From Struthio camelus (taxonomy: Eukaryota; Chordata; Aves; Struthioniformes; Struthionidae), in the NCBI RefSeq assembly GCF_040807025.1, contig NC_090951.1, positions 30,441,073 to 30,505,072 on the forward strand: DNA of 64,000 nucleotides, written 5' to 3'. Position numbers and translations under genes: made by a program. The number at the start of each line of letters is the position of its first letter. Positions within the stretch are counted from its first letter, which is position 1. A model generated the notes under the pieces. That model did no database searches. It saw nothing but the letters and a program-made list of their open reading frames with translations, and was not told where the DNA came from. Of the stretch, positions 38,469-45,925 are shown piece by piece.

Positions 38469-39635
38469 GTCTGTGTGCACATACATGTGTCTATGTGTGT
38501 GCAGGTCCCCATGCATCTGCAAGTCTGTGTATGCAGCTCCGAGTGCACTCACACATGTGGGTGGACAGGTTCACATGCACACAAGTGTGTGTGTGCGCAC
38601 AGGCCCGTGTGCACACGTGTGTGGGGCTGGGCCTCAGTTCCTGGCCCTGCACAGCAGCCGACATGGCTGACGCTCTCTTTCTCTGCCCTCCCTGCCCTTC
38701 TCCCTCTCTGTCCTGGCCAGTCGCCCACCTGAAGGATCGGAGGCTGAGTGGAGGCACAGGTACCGCTCAGTGCTCCTTGGCCCGTGCCCATCACTGCATG
38801 GTGCCTGCCTGGCCCTGGGCCTGCCAGCCAGCCTGCGCCCCTGCACTAGCAGGGCCATGGGCCCTCTACCCGCTGCCCGGGCACCTTTGGGAGCAGCCTG
38901 TGTGTGGGGCTGGACGGGCCCTGGGCCACCCTTCCCAGCCAGGTGTCCTCTGCCTTGCTCTGCTTTGCCTGGGAGAAGGGGGTGCCCCCACGCTCCGCCT
39001 GGCACCCTGACCCAGAGCAGGGGGCAGAAACGAGTTTCAGAGATGTCCACCTGATGCTGGCAGAGTCCCAGCAGGCTCCCCACCGTGCCCTCCTCTAGAT
39101 GGGCGCAGTGCACCCTGGCCAGAGGAGGAAGTCACCCACCCTGGAGAGTGACAACAGCCCCTGTCCCCACTCACCCCAGGGCACCATGGACGGGGGGGGA
39201 GTCCCCACTGCCCAGTGTCCAGGAGATTTCCGAGCTGTGTCCAGTGTGCAGCCCAGAGTGCAGCCAGCCTCGGGGCACCCCGTCTCTGCCTGCCGCTCGT
39301 CACCAGCCTCGAGCTGCTCGTCTTCTCGTGGCACCGCATGCTGCAAGCTTGTGTCTGGGGCCCTTTGCATTGTGGAGAAGGGCCCAGTGGTGCCGCCGGT
39401 GGCTTTGCTTGTGCGGGGCAGTGGCGGCTCGGGTCCTGGCTTTCAGAGGCAGCTGACCACCCTGGGGTCATCTCTCGCAGTGCCGTCTGCCAGCATGACC
39501 CGCCTGGCACGCTCCCGCACGGCCTCCCTCACCAGCGCCAGCTCCGTGGACGGTGCCCGCCCGCGTGCCTGCACCCACTCAGAGAGCACCGAGGCCATGG
39601 GGCAGATCAACCACACCATGGAGGTATCGTGCTGA
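18352..39635 (+). CDS. NDRG4: NDRG4, N-myc downstream-regulated gene 4 (whole gene, spliced)
   Basis: The spliced product matches the NDRG4 member of the NDRG family along its whole length. Long-form exons are 18352-18388, 23694-23785 and 24988-25032. The alternative first exon is 29611-29631. Common exons are 33054-33159, 34222-34342, 34493-34555, 34795-34855, 35177-35263, 35382-35438, 35818-35921, 36471-36527, 36613-36664, 37464-37511, 37757-37792, 38004-38055, 38721-38759 and 39481-39635. The common part is 1038 nt including the stop. Predicted proteins are 403 aa (upstream start) and 352 aa (internal start). NDRGs have an alpha/beta-hydrolase fold but are not known to be active enzymes. 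NDRG4 is a cytoplasmic protein of neurons and heart, linked in the literature to ERK/BDNF signalling, cardiomyocyte growth and sodium-channel clustering. Here the nucleophile elbow reads GVGAG, without the catalytic serine. No frameshift or stop was found. Confidence 0.97.
18389..23693 (+). other. NDRG4: NDRG4 intron 1
   Basis: A 5.3-kb intron in phase 1. It opens with the tail of the CpG island and a run of 19 G at 18548-18566, followed by GC-skewed sequence. A run of C (about 14) occurs near 22161. ORFs on both strands, up to 278 codons, are a by-product of high GC content and have no family match. I see no internal exon. Confidence 0.85.
23694..23785 (+). CDS. NDRG4: NDRG4 exon 2
   Basis: Starts after GGGCAG and ends before GTGAGT. 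Encodes [17 protein letters not shown] through LLRGQDTDL, the extended N-terminal region specific to the long isoform. Phase 1 in, phase 0 out. A second in-frame ATG inside this exon (TMAGLHEL) could serve as an alternative start. Confidence 0.94.
24101..24750. repeat. GT microsatellite and degenerate GT-rich minisatellite in intron 2
   Basis: A near-perfect GT run spans 24143-24195 (about 26 dinucleotides). It sits at the left of a degenerate tandem field with a unit of roughly 35-40 bases, marked by recurring GCTGGTATTNGGTGCA-like words and GTGTGCATG spacers. Alternating purine-pyrimidine tracts like these can form Z-DNA. The field ends about 240 bases before exon 3. The HTHT- and VCVC-rich ORFs here are repeat artefacts. 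Confidence 0.9.
24988..25032 (+). CDS. NDRG4: NDRG4 exon 3
   Basis: Flanked by CCTGCAG and GTAGGA. Encodes [15 protein letters not shown] (15 residues), both boundaries in phase 0. This is the last exon unique to the upstream-promoter isoform. It splices to the exon at 33054, skipping the internal first exon. Confidence 0.93.
29320..29610 (+). promoter_or_regulatory. NDRG4: NDRG4 internal promoter with TATA and CCAAT boxes
   Basis: TATAAAT lies at 29484-29490, about 125 bases before the ATG at 29611, which predicts a 5'UTR of roughly 95-100 nt. CCAAT words lie at 29330-29334 and 29361-29365, the latter about 120 bases upstream of the TATA box. The 29.37-29.60 kb stretch is CpG-rich. This arrangement suggests focused, tissue-restricted initiation, in contrast to the upstream island promoter. 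The transcription start is inferred from the TATA position. Confidence 0.75.
29611..29631 (+). CDS. NDRG4: NDRG4 exon 1b (internal start)
   Basis: Encodes MPECWDG and ends at GATGGG|GTAGGT in phase 0, so it joins directly to the EHDIETPYG exon at 33054. MPECWDG followed by EHDIETPYG is the N-terminus of the human 352-residue isoform. This predicted product is also 352 residues. Confidence 0.95.
31740..32210. repeat. CT-rich degenerate tandem repeat in intron 3
   Basis: Repeated CATCCCATGATCCTCC-like words, with variants such as CCTATCCCATCC, recur at short irregular intervals. The strand is almost purine-free over long stretches and is therefore an intronic polypyrimidine tract. It lies about 850 bases upstream of the first exon shared by both isoforms. 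Confidence 0.8.
33054..33159 (+). CDS. NDRG4: NDRG4 exon 4, first common exon
   Basis: Follows CCCCCAG and ends at CAACC|GTAAGC. Encodes [17 protein letters not shown] to [10 protein letters not shown]. This is the start of the conserved NDR domain and its first beta strands. The TYHDVGLNH segment is the family's hallmark near the oxyanion-hole position of the hydrolase fold. Phase 0 in, phase 1 out. Confidence 0.96.
34222..34342 (+). CDS. NDRG4: NDRG4 exon 5
   Basis: Begins after CTCAACAG. Encodes (H)[16 protein letters not shown] to [13 protein letters not shown] plus two bases of a Gly codon. The [13 protein letters not shown] stretch is a conserved core strand and loop of the NDR fold. 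Phase 1 in, phase 2 out. Confidence 0.96.
34493..34555 (+). CDS. NDRG4: NDRG4 exon 6
   Basis: Begins after GCTGCAG and ends before GTGAGT. Encodes (G)[20 protein letters not shown] plus two bases of Gly. It is the helix leading into the nucleophile elbow. Phase 2 in and out, 63 nt. Confidence 0.95.
34795..34855 (+). CDS. NDRG4: NDRG4 exon 7, nucleophile-elbow exon
   Basis: Begins after CTTCCAG and ends before GTGAGT. Encodes (G)[20 protein letters not shown]. In active alpha/beta hydrolases this position carries G-X-S-X-G; here it is G-V-G-A-G, so the serine is glycine. That fits the family's known lack of hydrolase activity. Confidence 0.96.
35177..35263 (+). CDS. NDRG4: NDRG4 exon 8
   Basis: Begins after GGTGCAG and ends before GTGAGC. 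Encodes 29 residues, [17 protein letters not shown] to WIDWAASK, in phase 0 at both ends. The LVLMNIDP strand follows the elbow helix and is nearly invariant in the family. Confidence 0.96.
35382..35438 (+). CDS. NDRG4: NDRG4 exon 9
   Basis: Begins after CCACAG and ends before GTAAGG. Encodes [19 protein letters not shown], 19 residues in phase 0. It is part of the helical cap region. Human NDRG4 differs at only one or two positions, as far as I recall. Confidence 0.95.
35818..35921 (+). CDS. NDRG4: NDRG4 exon 10
   Basis: Begins after GGCACAG and ends before GTGAGT. Encodes [16 protein letters not shown] to FLNMYN plus two bases of Ser. These are cap-domain helices. The [13 protein letters not shown] segment is the least conserved part of the common region relative to mammals. 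Phase 0 in, phase 2 out. Confidence 0.95.
36471..36527 (+). CDS. NDRG4: NDRG4 exon 11
   Basis: Begins after CCGCTAG and ends before GTAAGA. Encodes (S)[18 protein letters not shown] plus two bases of Arg. It matches the conserved linker between cap and core. Phase 2 in and out. Confidence 0.95.
36613..36664 (+). CDS. NDRG4: NDRG4 exon 12
   Basis: Begins after TTTCCAG and ends before GTGAGT. Encodes (R)[17 protein letters not shown]. The [10 protein letters not shown] strand and turn corresponds to the acid-residue strand of the hydrolase fold. Phase 2 in, phase 0 out. Confidence 0.96.
36700..37175. repeat. CA-rich degenerate minisatellite in intron 12
   Basis: The intron between 36665 and 37463 carries a field of CACACxTGCA-like words (GTGCACACGTGCAGACTCACGTGC type). 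It is the complement of the GT-rich fields elsewhere in the gene. There is no long perfect dinucleotide run. The rest of the intron is unremarkable. Confidence 0.75.
37464..37511 (+). CDS. NDRG4: NDRG4 exon 13
   Basis: Begins after CCGCAG and ends before GTAAGT. Encodes [16 protein letters not shown], 16 residues in phase 0. It belongs to the C-terminal part of the NDR core and is conserved across vertebrate NDRG4. Confidence 0.95.
37757..37792 (+). CDS. NDRG4: NDRG4 exon 14
   Basis: A 36-nt exon between CTGTAG and GTGAGC encoding [12 protein letters not shown], phase 0 at both ends. Its small size and exact match to the family sequence make it secure despite its length. Confidence 0.95.
38004..38055 (+). 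CDS. NDRG4: NDRG4 exon 15
   Basis: Begins after CCCACAG and ends at GGCTACA|GTGAGT. Encodes [17 protein letters not shown] plus one base. It is the last helix of the NDR fold. Phase 1 out allows splicing either to the 39-nt cassette exon or directly to the last exon. Confidence 0.95.
38150..38625. repeat. GT microsatellite and GT-rich minisatellite in intron 15
   Basis: GT runs occur at 38215-38240 and 38421-38466, joined by degenerate GTGTGCATGCACA-like sequence with CACACA interruptions. The field ends about 100 bases before the cassette exon at 38721, a position where it could influence exon choice. ORFs translated from it are HTHT/VCVC artefacts. Confidence 0.9.
38721..38759 (+). CDS. 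NDRG4: NDRG4 exon 16, 13-residue cassette
   Basis: A 39-nt exon after CTGGCCAG and before GTACCG. Encodes (I)[12 protein letters not shown], in phase 1 at both ends, so skipping it keeps the frame. The corresponding human segment is known to be alternatively included (the 352 versus 339 residue forms). Skipping here would give 390 or 339 residues. Confidence 0.92.
39481..39635 (+). CDS. NDRG4: NDRG4 last coding exon and stop
   Basis: Begins after CTCGCAG and ends with TGA at 39633-39635. Encodes [19 protein letters not shown] to INHTMEVSC. The RSRTAS stretch fits the basophilic-kinase (AKT/SGK-type) sites known in NDRG C-terminal tails. The extreme C-terminus MEVSC is shared with mammalian NDRG4. 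Confidence 0.97.
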
Positions 39636-41967
39636 GGCTCATGCCTGCCGCCGCTGCCAATGTCGCCTCCAGAGCCATTGTTCATCCGTCAGCGTCCCGC
39701 CAGCCCCTGCCCGCCTCGCGGATGCCCTCCACCAGGGCCTGCCACTCCCTCGGGGTTGATTCGTCTTCTTTGCCTTGGGCTTTTCTCTCCTCGCTGGGCA
39801 CCGGAGGAGGAGGGGGCTCCACTTTGCCGCCCCCTGGCTCCGGTGCCCAGCTTAGCAGCAGACACACACCCTTCCGTCTTGCTCCTCATCCTCCCCGGTA
39901 TCCATTTGGCCCTGGCTTGCGAGGGAGGGTGGTGAGACAAGGGCAGGATAGTGGGATGGTGGCAGGACGTGGAGAGGAGATGGGAGGGCGGATGGGCTCC
40001 CGAGGCAGCCCTAGGGCCAGCCAAGCTGGAAGGAAACTGGGGCCAGGGAGCGGCACTGGATCGGCCCACAGCATGGCCCAGCACTTGGTTTTGGGGTTGT
40101 TTGGGGGGAACTCCTGCTGGGAGCTCGCTGGGCCCTTCCCAAGTAGCTGGCCCTGTTTCCCTTCCTCACAGCCCTCCACTAGCATGGCATTGCCCAGCAC
40201 AGTCAGGTTCAGCTGCCATGGAGTCCAAATTTCCCTGTGCCCTGGCCCAGGCTGGGTCCCCAGTGGGCTGCCCTGGGGCCATAGGGCTCCAGCTCAGCTC
40301 TGTCAGGCCCTGGGAGCCGCCAGGGCATGAGTGTGGCCTGCGAGGCCCTATGCCCCAGCCCCTTGCCTGCAGCAGGCACTTCCTTGGCCCCGTTTTTGTT
40401 GCAAGAAAGACAATTGCCGCCAGCTACCAAAAGCGCAGGGGCTGGGGGTTCACCACCCCATGGTCTGCTCCTTCCCTGCTGCCAGGGCTTGGAGGCCAAT
40501 GGGTTCAGGGGTATCGAATGGCAAAAGGCCCTGGGATTTCCCCCTCACCCCCACCCTGCTTCCAGTTTAGCCCCAGCCTGTTGGTGTCACTGCAGTGGAG
40601 CTGTTAGCAATAAGACCTCCCCACCCCCACCCCAGGGAGTCCCTTGCCCCCTCTGCCCTGCAGAGCACAGCACCTCGGGTGCCCAGCAGCACAGGGCCAC
40701 CCATGGGTGTCCTGCAGTCATGAGGAGCCTCCCAGTGTCTGGCTGTGTCCATGGAGTGGGCCAGCTCCCCACTGTATCCCACAGCTTCCCCCCCTCCCAT
40801 CTTGCCCACGCATCCAGCGAGGCGTCTCTCAAGGGCTTGGCTCCCTCCAAGCTGTGGAGCCCCAGCCAGCCACTGGCTCTGGGTGGATCTGGCCTCTGCT
40901 GCTTGGCATGGAGAGCTGTGTCATCGCATAACCCCTCCATTGGCTGCCCAGCCTCTTGCCGCCAGCCCCAGCCTGCCCCTGCGGGTGCCCGAGCTCAGCT
41001 CCTCCTGCACCCGGGCGCGAAGGAGCCCCCTGCTCCAGCAGCAGATGCTTGGGAAGAGCTATGTCCTTGCAGGTGGCTCCCAGGCAGGGTGGCGGTGGGG
41101 ACCCACCAGGGACCTGCATGGTGCCACCATCGGGGCCAAGCAGAACTAGCCCAAAAACCAAGTGGGTGCAAAACCTCTGGCCATGGGGACAGCAGGCATC
41201 TGGCCACTCAGTGTGCTGGGAGTGGGGACCCCAAAGCATGTGCCCAGCACACCCCAGCCTCTCTACCCAGTCCCCCCAGAGAGGGGGTGCAGGGACCCCT
41301 GGGCTCCTAGTGGGGTGTAGGAGGGGCCCTGGCCCCAAGGCCCACTCCCCCCACCCCAGCCACACACACAGACATTGAACGGCCACCCCAAAACACCAGT
41401 GTCCCCATTGCCCCGCCTTCGTTCTGCCGTGTGCTTCCTTCTCAGTGTGACTCTGAAAGCTAAGTAGCTCCTTTTCACTGTAGACAGCCACTGCAATCTC
41501 TCATTTTCTCAGCGTGTCCTTCCAGATGATATATATAAATATCTATACATAATATATAGAATTGTCTGGTCCCTGCCCTTTTTGAGTTCAGTCCCCCTTG
41601 CGCTCTTGTACAAGCGGTAACACGTGGTTCCCCTTTGAGGTGGTCTGGCCGTGCTTGCCTTCGGTTCTCCACCTGGATTTTGTTGGTCAGTTTGGTTTTC
41701 CCTGGTGGTTCGTTCTTTTAATTTTTGTTGTTTTTCTTTATTTTCTGGTCACAGTGGAATTTAATGCATTCCCCTCCCCCAGCCCAGGCCCTTCCTCCAG
41801 TCTGAGCGCAACCTGTTTTCATCACGGCGGCATCAAGGCCGCGGTACTCACACAAGACGGCAAAATGTAAACTGGATTTAACTAACTTGTCACTGTAGAG
41901 AGGATTTACTGTGTTGGAAAAAAAAAAGAAAAAAAGAAAAAACTAATAAAGATGATGAGAACCTGCT
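39636..41967 (+). other. NDRG4: NDRG4 3'UTR
   Basis: About 2.3 kb from the stop to a likely cleavage point shortly after the AATAAA. The proximal part is GC-rich. The distal part turns AT-rich, with an ATATATAAATAT-type element at 41529-41562 and T-rich sequence at about 41700-41750. ORFs inside it (up to 327 codons) look like chance products of GC-rich sequence. Confidence 0.8.
41945..41950 (+). terminator. NDRG4: NDRG4 polyadenylation signal AATAAA
   Basis: A canonical AATAAA follows an A-rich stretch at 41919-41941 and precedes GATGATGAG. It is the first canonical signal I see after the stop codon that has an AT-rich 3'UTR context. The cleavage site would be near 41965. Confidence 0.8.
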
Positions 41968-44900
41968 GGGCTCTCCTTGCAAGCTGGCTGTTCAAGGGAG
42001 GAGCAGGTCCAAGCCTTTCCTAGTCCTGCCTGTGGGGACCTAGTGTGCTGCTTGCAGCAAGGGGAAGGGAGCAAACAAGCCCCTCAGCCACCAATCCCCT
42101 GCACCCAGCTAGGGGTGTACATCTGGGCTGGGGGAAAACACAGCTGGGAGATGGTTCTGGGATGCACACCTGGGAACTGAGGGCTGGAGTGTGCACATGG
42201 GGGATTGAGCAGGGGACCAAGCGGCATAGAGTGCACAGGGAGGGGCTGTGGGCACCTGAGGGTGCGCACAGAGGGGAACTGTGGGGTGCTGTTGGCTTTG
42301 GGGCAGCCTACAGGCAGTGTGCTCCCTGTTTTCAGTACAGATAGACACCCAAAAGCCACTATTGTGGCCCAGTGAGGCTGACTCCAGGGGGGGTGCCCAC
42401 TGGGAAAGGAAAGATTCGCGTCTGTGCAAGTCCAGGGATGTGGGATCTGTGAGTGGGGTCCCAGGGAGAGCCAGTCTCCTCCTCCTGCTCCTGGCCCATG
42501 CAATGCCCACCTCCCCCTAGCATCCCATCAAGGTCCGAACATCCCAGGCCAGGGTCTCTTGGAGCCCTTTCCCAGTGTGAGCCCCCCCACCCCCACCCCC
42601 GGTGTCCAAGCGTTCGTCCCTGCTCCTGTGCATGAGTATCTATCTTGAACTAGGGAGCTCCAAATTGGTCCCAGTGCTGCAAGGGGCGGGGGGCAGAACT
42701 AGGGCATGGAGGGGAAGAGTTACCATGGGGGTCCACACTCATGGATGCCCTGGGGGGGGGTGGAGGAGAAGAAAGCTGGACACATGGGCTCTCCCCACTC
42801 CTGCTCACCTGCCTGCATTTAGGGCCAGGTCCCCACCTAGAGGGAATTTAACCCCCTTGGAGCTGAGCTGAGGTGTAGACAGGTAGTTTGGGAGTCTCTG
42901 CTGGCAGGTTTGGAGGGTGGGTGGGTGAGCAGGCAGGCAGCTTGCTTGTCTCCCTGCCTTGGGGGTCTGCCCTCTGTCCCTCTCCTTTTCAAGCCCTGGG
43001 GTTTCCCTGTTGCTGCCCGCCTCTCTCCTCCTGCTTGGGTTTGGTTCTCCCTCCAGCCCCTTCTTGCTTTCTCCTTTCAGCATTATATTCCCCTTCCTCT
43101 GGCCCTGGGATGTCTGTTGGGGCCCCTCTCTCATCCGGGGGGGGAGGGGGGGGGTCTCTCCAGCCTAGATGAGCCTCATCTGGCAGGGAGGGGTGGCTGG
43201 TCCCAAGGGGGCTGTGTGGGAGGGGTCTCTGCCTCACTCCAGGATTGGGACCTTCACTGTGGCATGGGGGCAGCTGGGATGAACTGGAGAGGGGAGATCA
43301 CACAGCGTAGGGTGGTGCTGCTGGTGGCTGGGGCTGCCTGGTTGGTCCCCATGCATTGTGGCTGGGGCAGGGAGAGGTGCTGTTCCTGGGCATAGCTGGT
43401 GAGCAGCTTGGGCTGCCCCTCCAGGAACAGTCACTGCCCAAGCCTTCGCCCGGTGCCCGCCTCTGCCAGGCTGCCTTCTTTGGCACAAGGCTCCTTCCCC
43501 ACCCTGGGATGCTCCTCGCTTTCCCCAAAGGCATGTGTCGCTGGTGGCCTGTGAAGTGTGGGGTCAGATGCAGTGAGTGCAACCACAGAGTCCACTTTAG
43601 GATGAGCTCTGGAGTTGCCCAGGCCAGCTGCATTTGATTAACCACCTCCAAGGCTGGACCTATCCCCAGTTGCCATCTCCCCTGTCAGTCTCGGGCAGCT
43701 GTGCTGGGATCTCCTGACATCTGGTCTTCTCCCAAATAGTCCCCTGGCTGCACCTATCTTGGCTATGCCAGTTTTTGGCTTGTTCTAACTGTGCAAAAGG
43801 TGCAAAAATCCATAAATCCATTTGATGCCGTAGTGTGATGCTGATTCTTCTTTTGCCGGAGTTTTTGGGTACTGGTGTGCAAGATCCCTTCTGAAGCCAT
43901 CCCCAAAGGGCCGAAGGAGCCCTGAGTGCTGAGCGGTCCCAGTAGTTCTGATGCAGAGAACCACCCTGAGGTCAGGCAGGGCCAATGGCAGCACGCTCAG
44001 ACCCTGGGGCTGGGCGAGAAGGACTCTGTGTGCAGATTTCCGAGTGACGGTTGTGGTCTGCTTTCTGTTTCTTGACAGTCCAGCTCAATTGTGAGACCAG
44101 TATCCCATTACCTGATTTTCTCCTAGATGTGCAGTCTGTGTAGAGCAGAAGCACTCCTGGATCCATGGCCTTTACACACATGGCATCCCTGGCTATGTCC
44201 AGGAAGGAAACTCTGAACAAAAGCTTATTGAATATGCATTTTTCACCGCTAGGAGGTTTGATTTTTGTTAAACAAGAAAGCACCTCCCTGATCTCTGGTG
44301 CAGCATGCTCAAAGGACTGTGATGGGTATGAGGAGATCTGGCAGGTCTGTCACCAGGATCTGTCATGTCTCCTTGCTTCCAGCTTCTTGGGTGCCCTGAA
44401 ACACGACGCTCCTCCCTCTCACTGCTCCTGGGGATGTGCTGCTATTTCCTTGCTCGTTGAAGTAGGGCTTTGGTTAGTATGTGGAAGCAGAGTCAAGCCG
44501 AGGCCAGACACTTGCCCCTCTCGGTGCCCCAGCCCTTCCCAGAGGTGTCTGCAGCAGCTGTACGCTCAGAGCGGGAAGGGGCTGCCCCTCTTCAGGGCTG
44601 CCCTCAAGACAGGACAGCTTTCCTCCTCCAGGGTGCCGGAGCAGGCTGAGCTGCCACTGGGGCACTGCCAACACCACACTCTGGGTGCCAGGGGCTGCTG
44701 CTGCCACTGGCGCCCCCTCAGCTCTGCGGCATGTGCCTAGGAAAGCACTGGCCATGTTCCCCGGGCTCTGCTGTAGTGCAAAAGGCAGGAGACCCTCCAA
44801 AGCACACATGTGCTTTGGGAGGACACACAGAAGGGGACCTGAAAGGAGAGGGGTGCAGAGGTGTGTTTCAGGAGAAAAGCAGAAGGAAGCGGGGGCAACC

Positions 44901-45094
44901 TGTGCAAGGGGATGTTGTGGACAGGGCTAGAGATGTACTTTTGGAAGGAGATGCTCCACACCAGAGGAGGTACACCTGTGCAGGGCCTGTGGCCCGTGGG
45001 GGACCTGCACCAGGGCAGGGATACCGTGAAGGGACTGTGGTCTGTGCAGGACCCACTGTGGGGCAGGCTGGGAGCAGGTGGGGAGCTGAAGCCC
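41968..45094. other. NDRG4 downstream flank, no gene recognised
   Basis: About 3 kb of GC-rich sequence with short overlapping ORFs on both strands and no exon chain. SETD6, which directly follows NDRG4 in human, was looked for and is not visible. A near-perfect inverted repeat lies at 44794-44822. No transposon boundaries are evident before the CR1-like segment. Confidence 0.5.
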
Positions 45095-45430
45095 AGCAGG
45101 TGTGAGGAGAGGCCAAGGGCACTGGGGCTGTTCAGTCAGGAGAAGAGAAGGCGCAGGAGGATCGGACTGCTGCCTGCATGTGCCTAATGGGAGGATGGTG
45201 AGAGGATGGAGGCAAAGCCCTCCCAGGGGTGCCCAGGGACAGGACGAGGGGCAACAGCACAAGTTGCTGCAGGGGGAAATTCCTATCTGAGACAGGAAAA
45301 AACACTGTAGCCTAAGGGTGGTCGAGCACTGGACCAGGGACCCAGGGTCATGGAGGAATCCATGGAGTCAGCTGCACTTCAAGAGTGCCCAGCCCTGAGA
45401 AGCCTGCTCTGGTCGGCCCCACTTGCAGCA
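45095..45430 (+). mobile_element. CR1-type LINE, 3' fragment
   Basis: The words CTGGGGCTGTTCAGTC, GGAGAAGAGAAGGC, a GACAGGACGAGGGGCAACAG-like run and a later GGTGGTCGAGCACTGG-like run follow the order of the avian CR1 3' region (leading into its 3'UTR). Divergence is considerable and there are small indels, so this is an old, 5'-truncated copy with no coding capacity. Boundaries are approximate. The typical 3' terminal octamer repeats are not obvious. Confidence 0.75.
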
Positions 45431-45925
45431 GGAGGTCAGAGTGGAGACTTGCCAAAGCCCCTTCCCAGCCTGGCCGCTCTGGGACTGTGAACACCTGACC
45501 AGGTTTCCCTGCAGCTCTGTCTGCCTTCCTGGGCTTGGCCTGCTCCAGTCTGTCTCTGGAGATCAACCAGACACAAAGGCAGAAAAAGCTTCCCAAGTTT
45601 TTATTGCAAGCAGGAATGGCTGCAGCCTGACAGGTGTCTGCGGGAGTGTGCAAGCATGCATGCCTCCAGTTTGACTTTGCACATTTCCATCACTCCCCTC
45701 CTTTGCCCTGTGCATCTTGAGGACCAGCCTCAACGTCACAAGGCTGCCTGGGCCTTGTGTCCTCACACTGTCCCTCCTGCTGCCTCATGACATAGTGGCA
45801 GCAGAAAGCTCTGTGCAGAGCCCAAAGCGCTGTGCTGAGGAGCAAGGGCCATCGGCGGAGAGCTGGGCGGGGGGGGGGTGACGATGCCCATGGCGGAGGA
45901 GAGCTGGGGGTGAGGGGCAGGAGTC
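45431..45925. other. Spacer between CR1 fragment and satellite array
   Basis: About 500 bases of unique-looking sequence with a short run of G near 45871. I recognise no gene or repeat family. It ends where the first satellite monomer begins. Confidence 0.5.

Noticed and set aside
39215-40330. 371-codon ORF overlapping the last NDRG4 exon and 3'UTR
   Set aside because: It is out of frame with the conserved C-terminal exon over their overlap and has no family resemblance. It is a shadow of GC-rich sequence.
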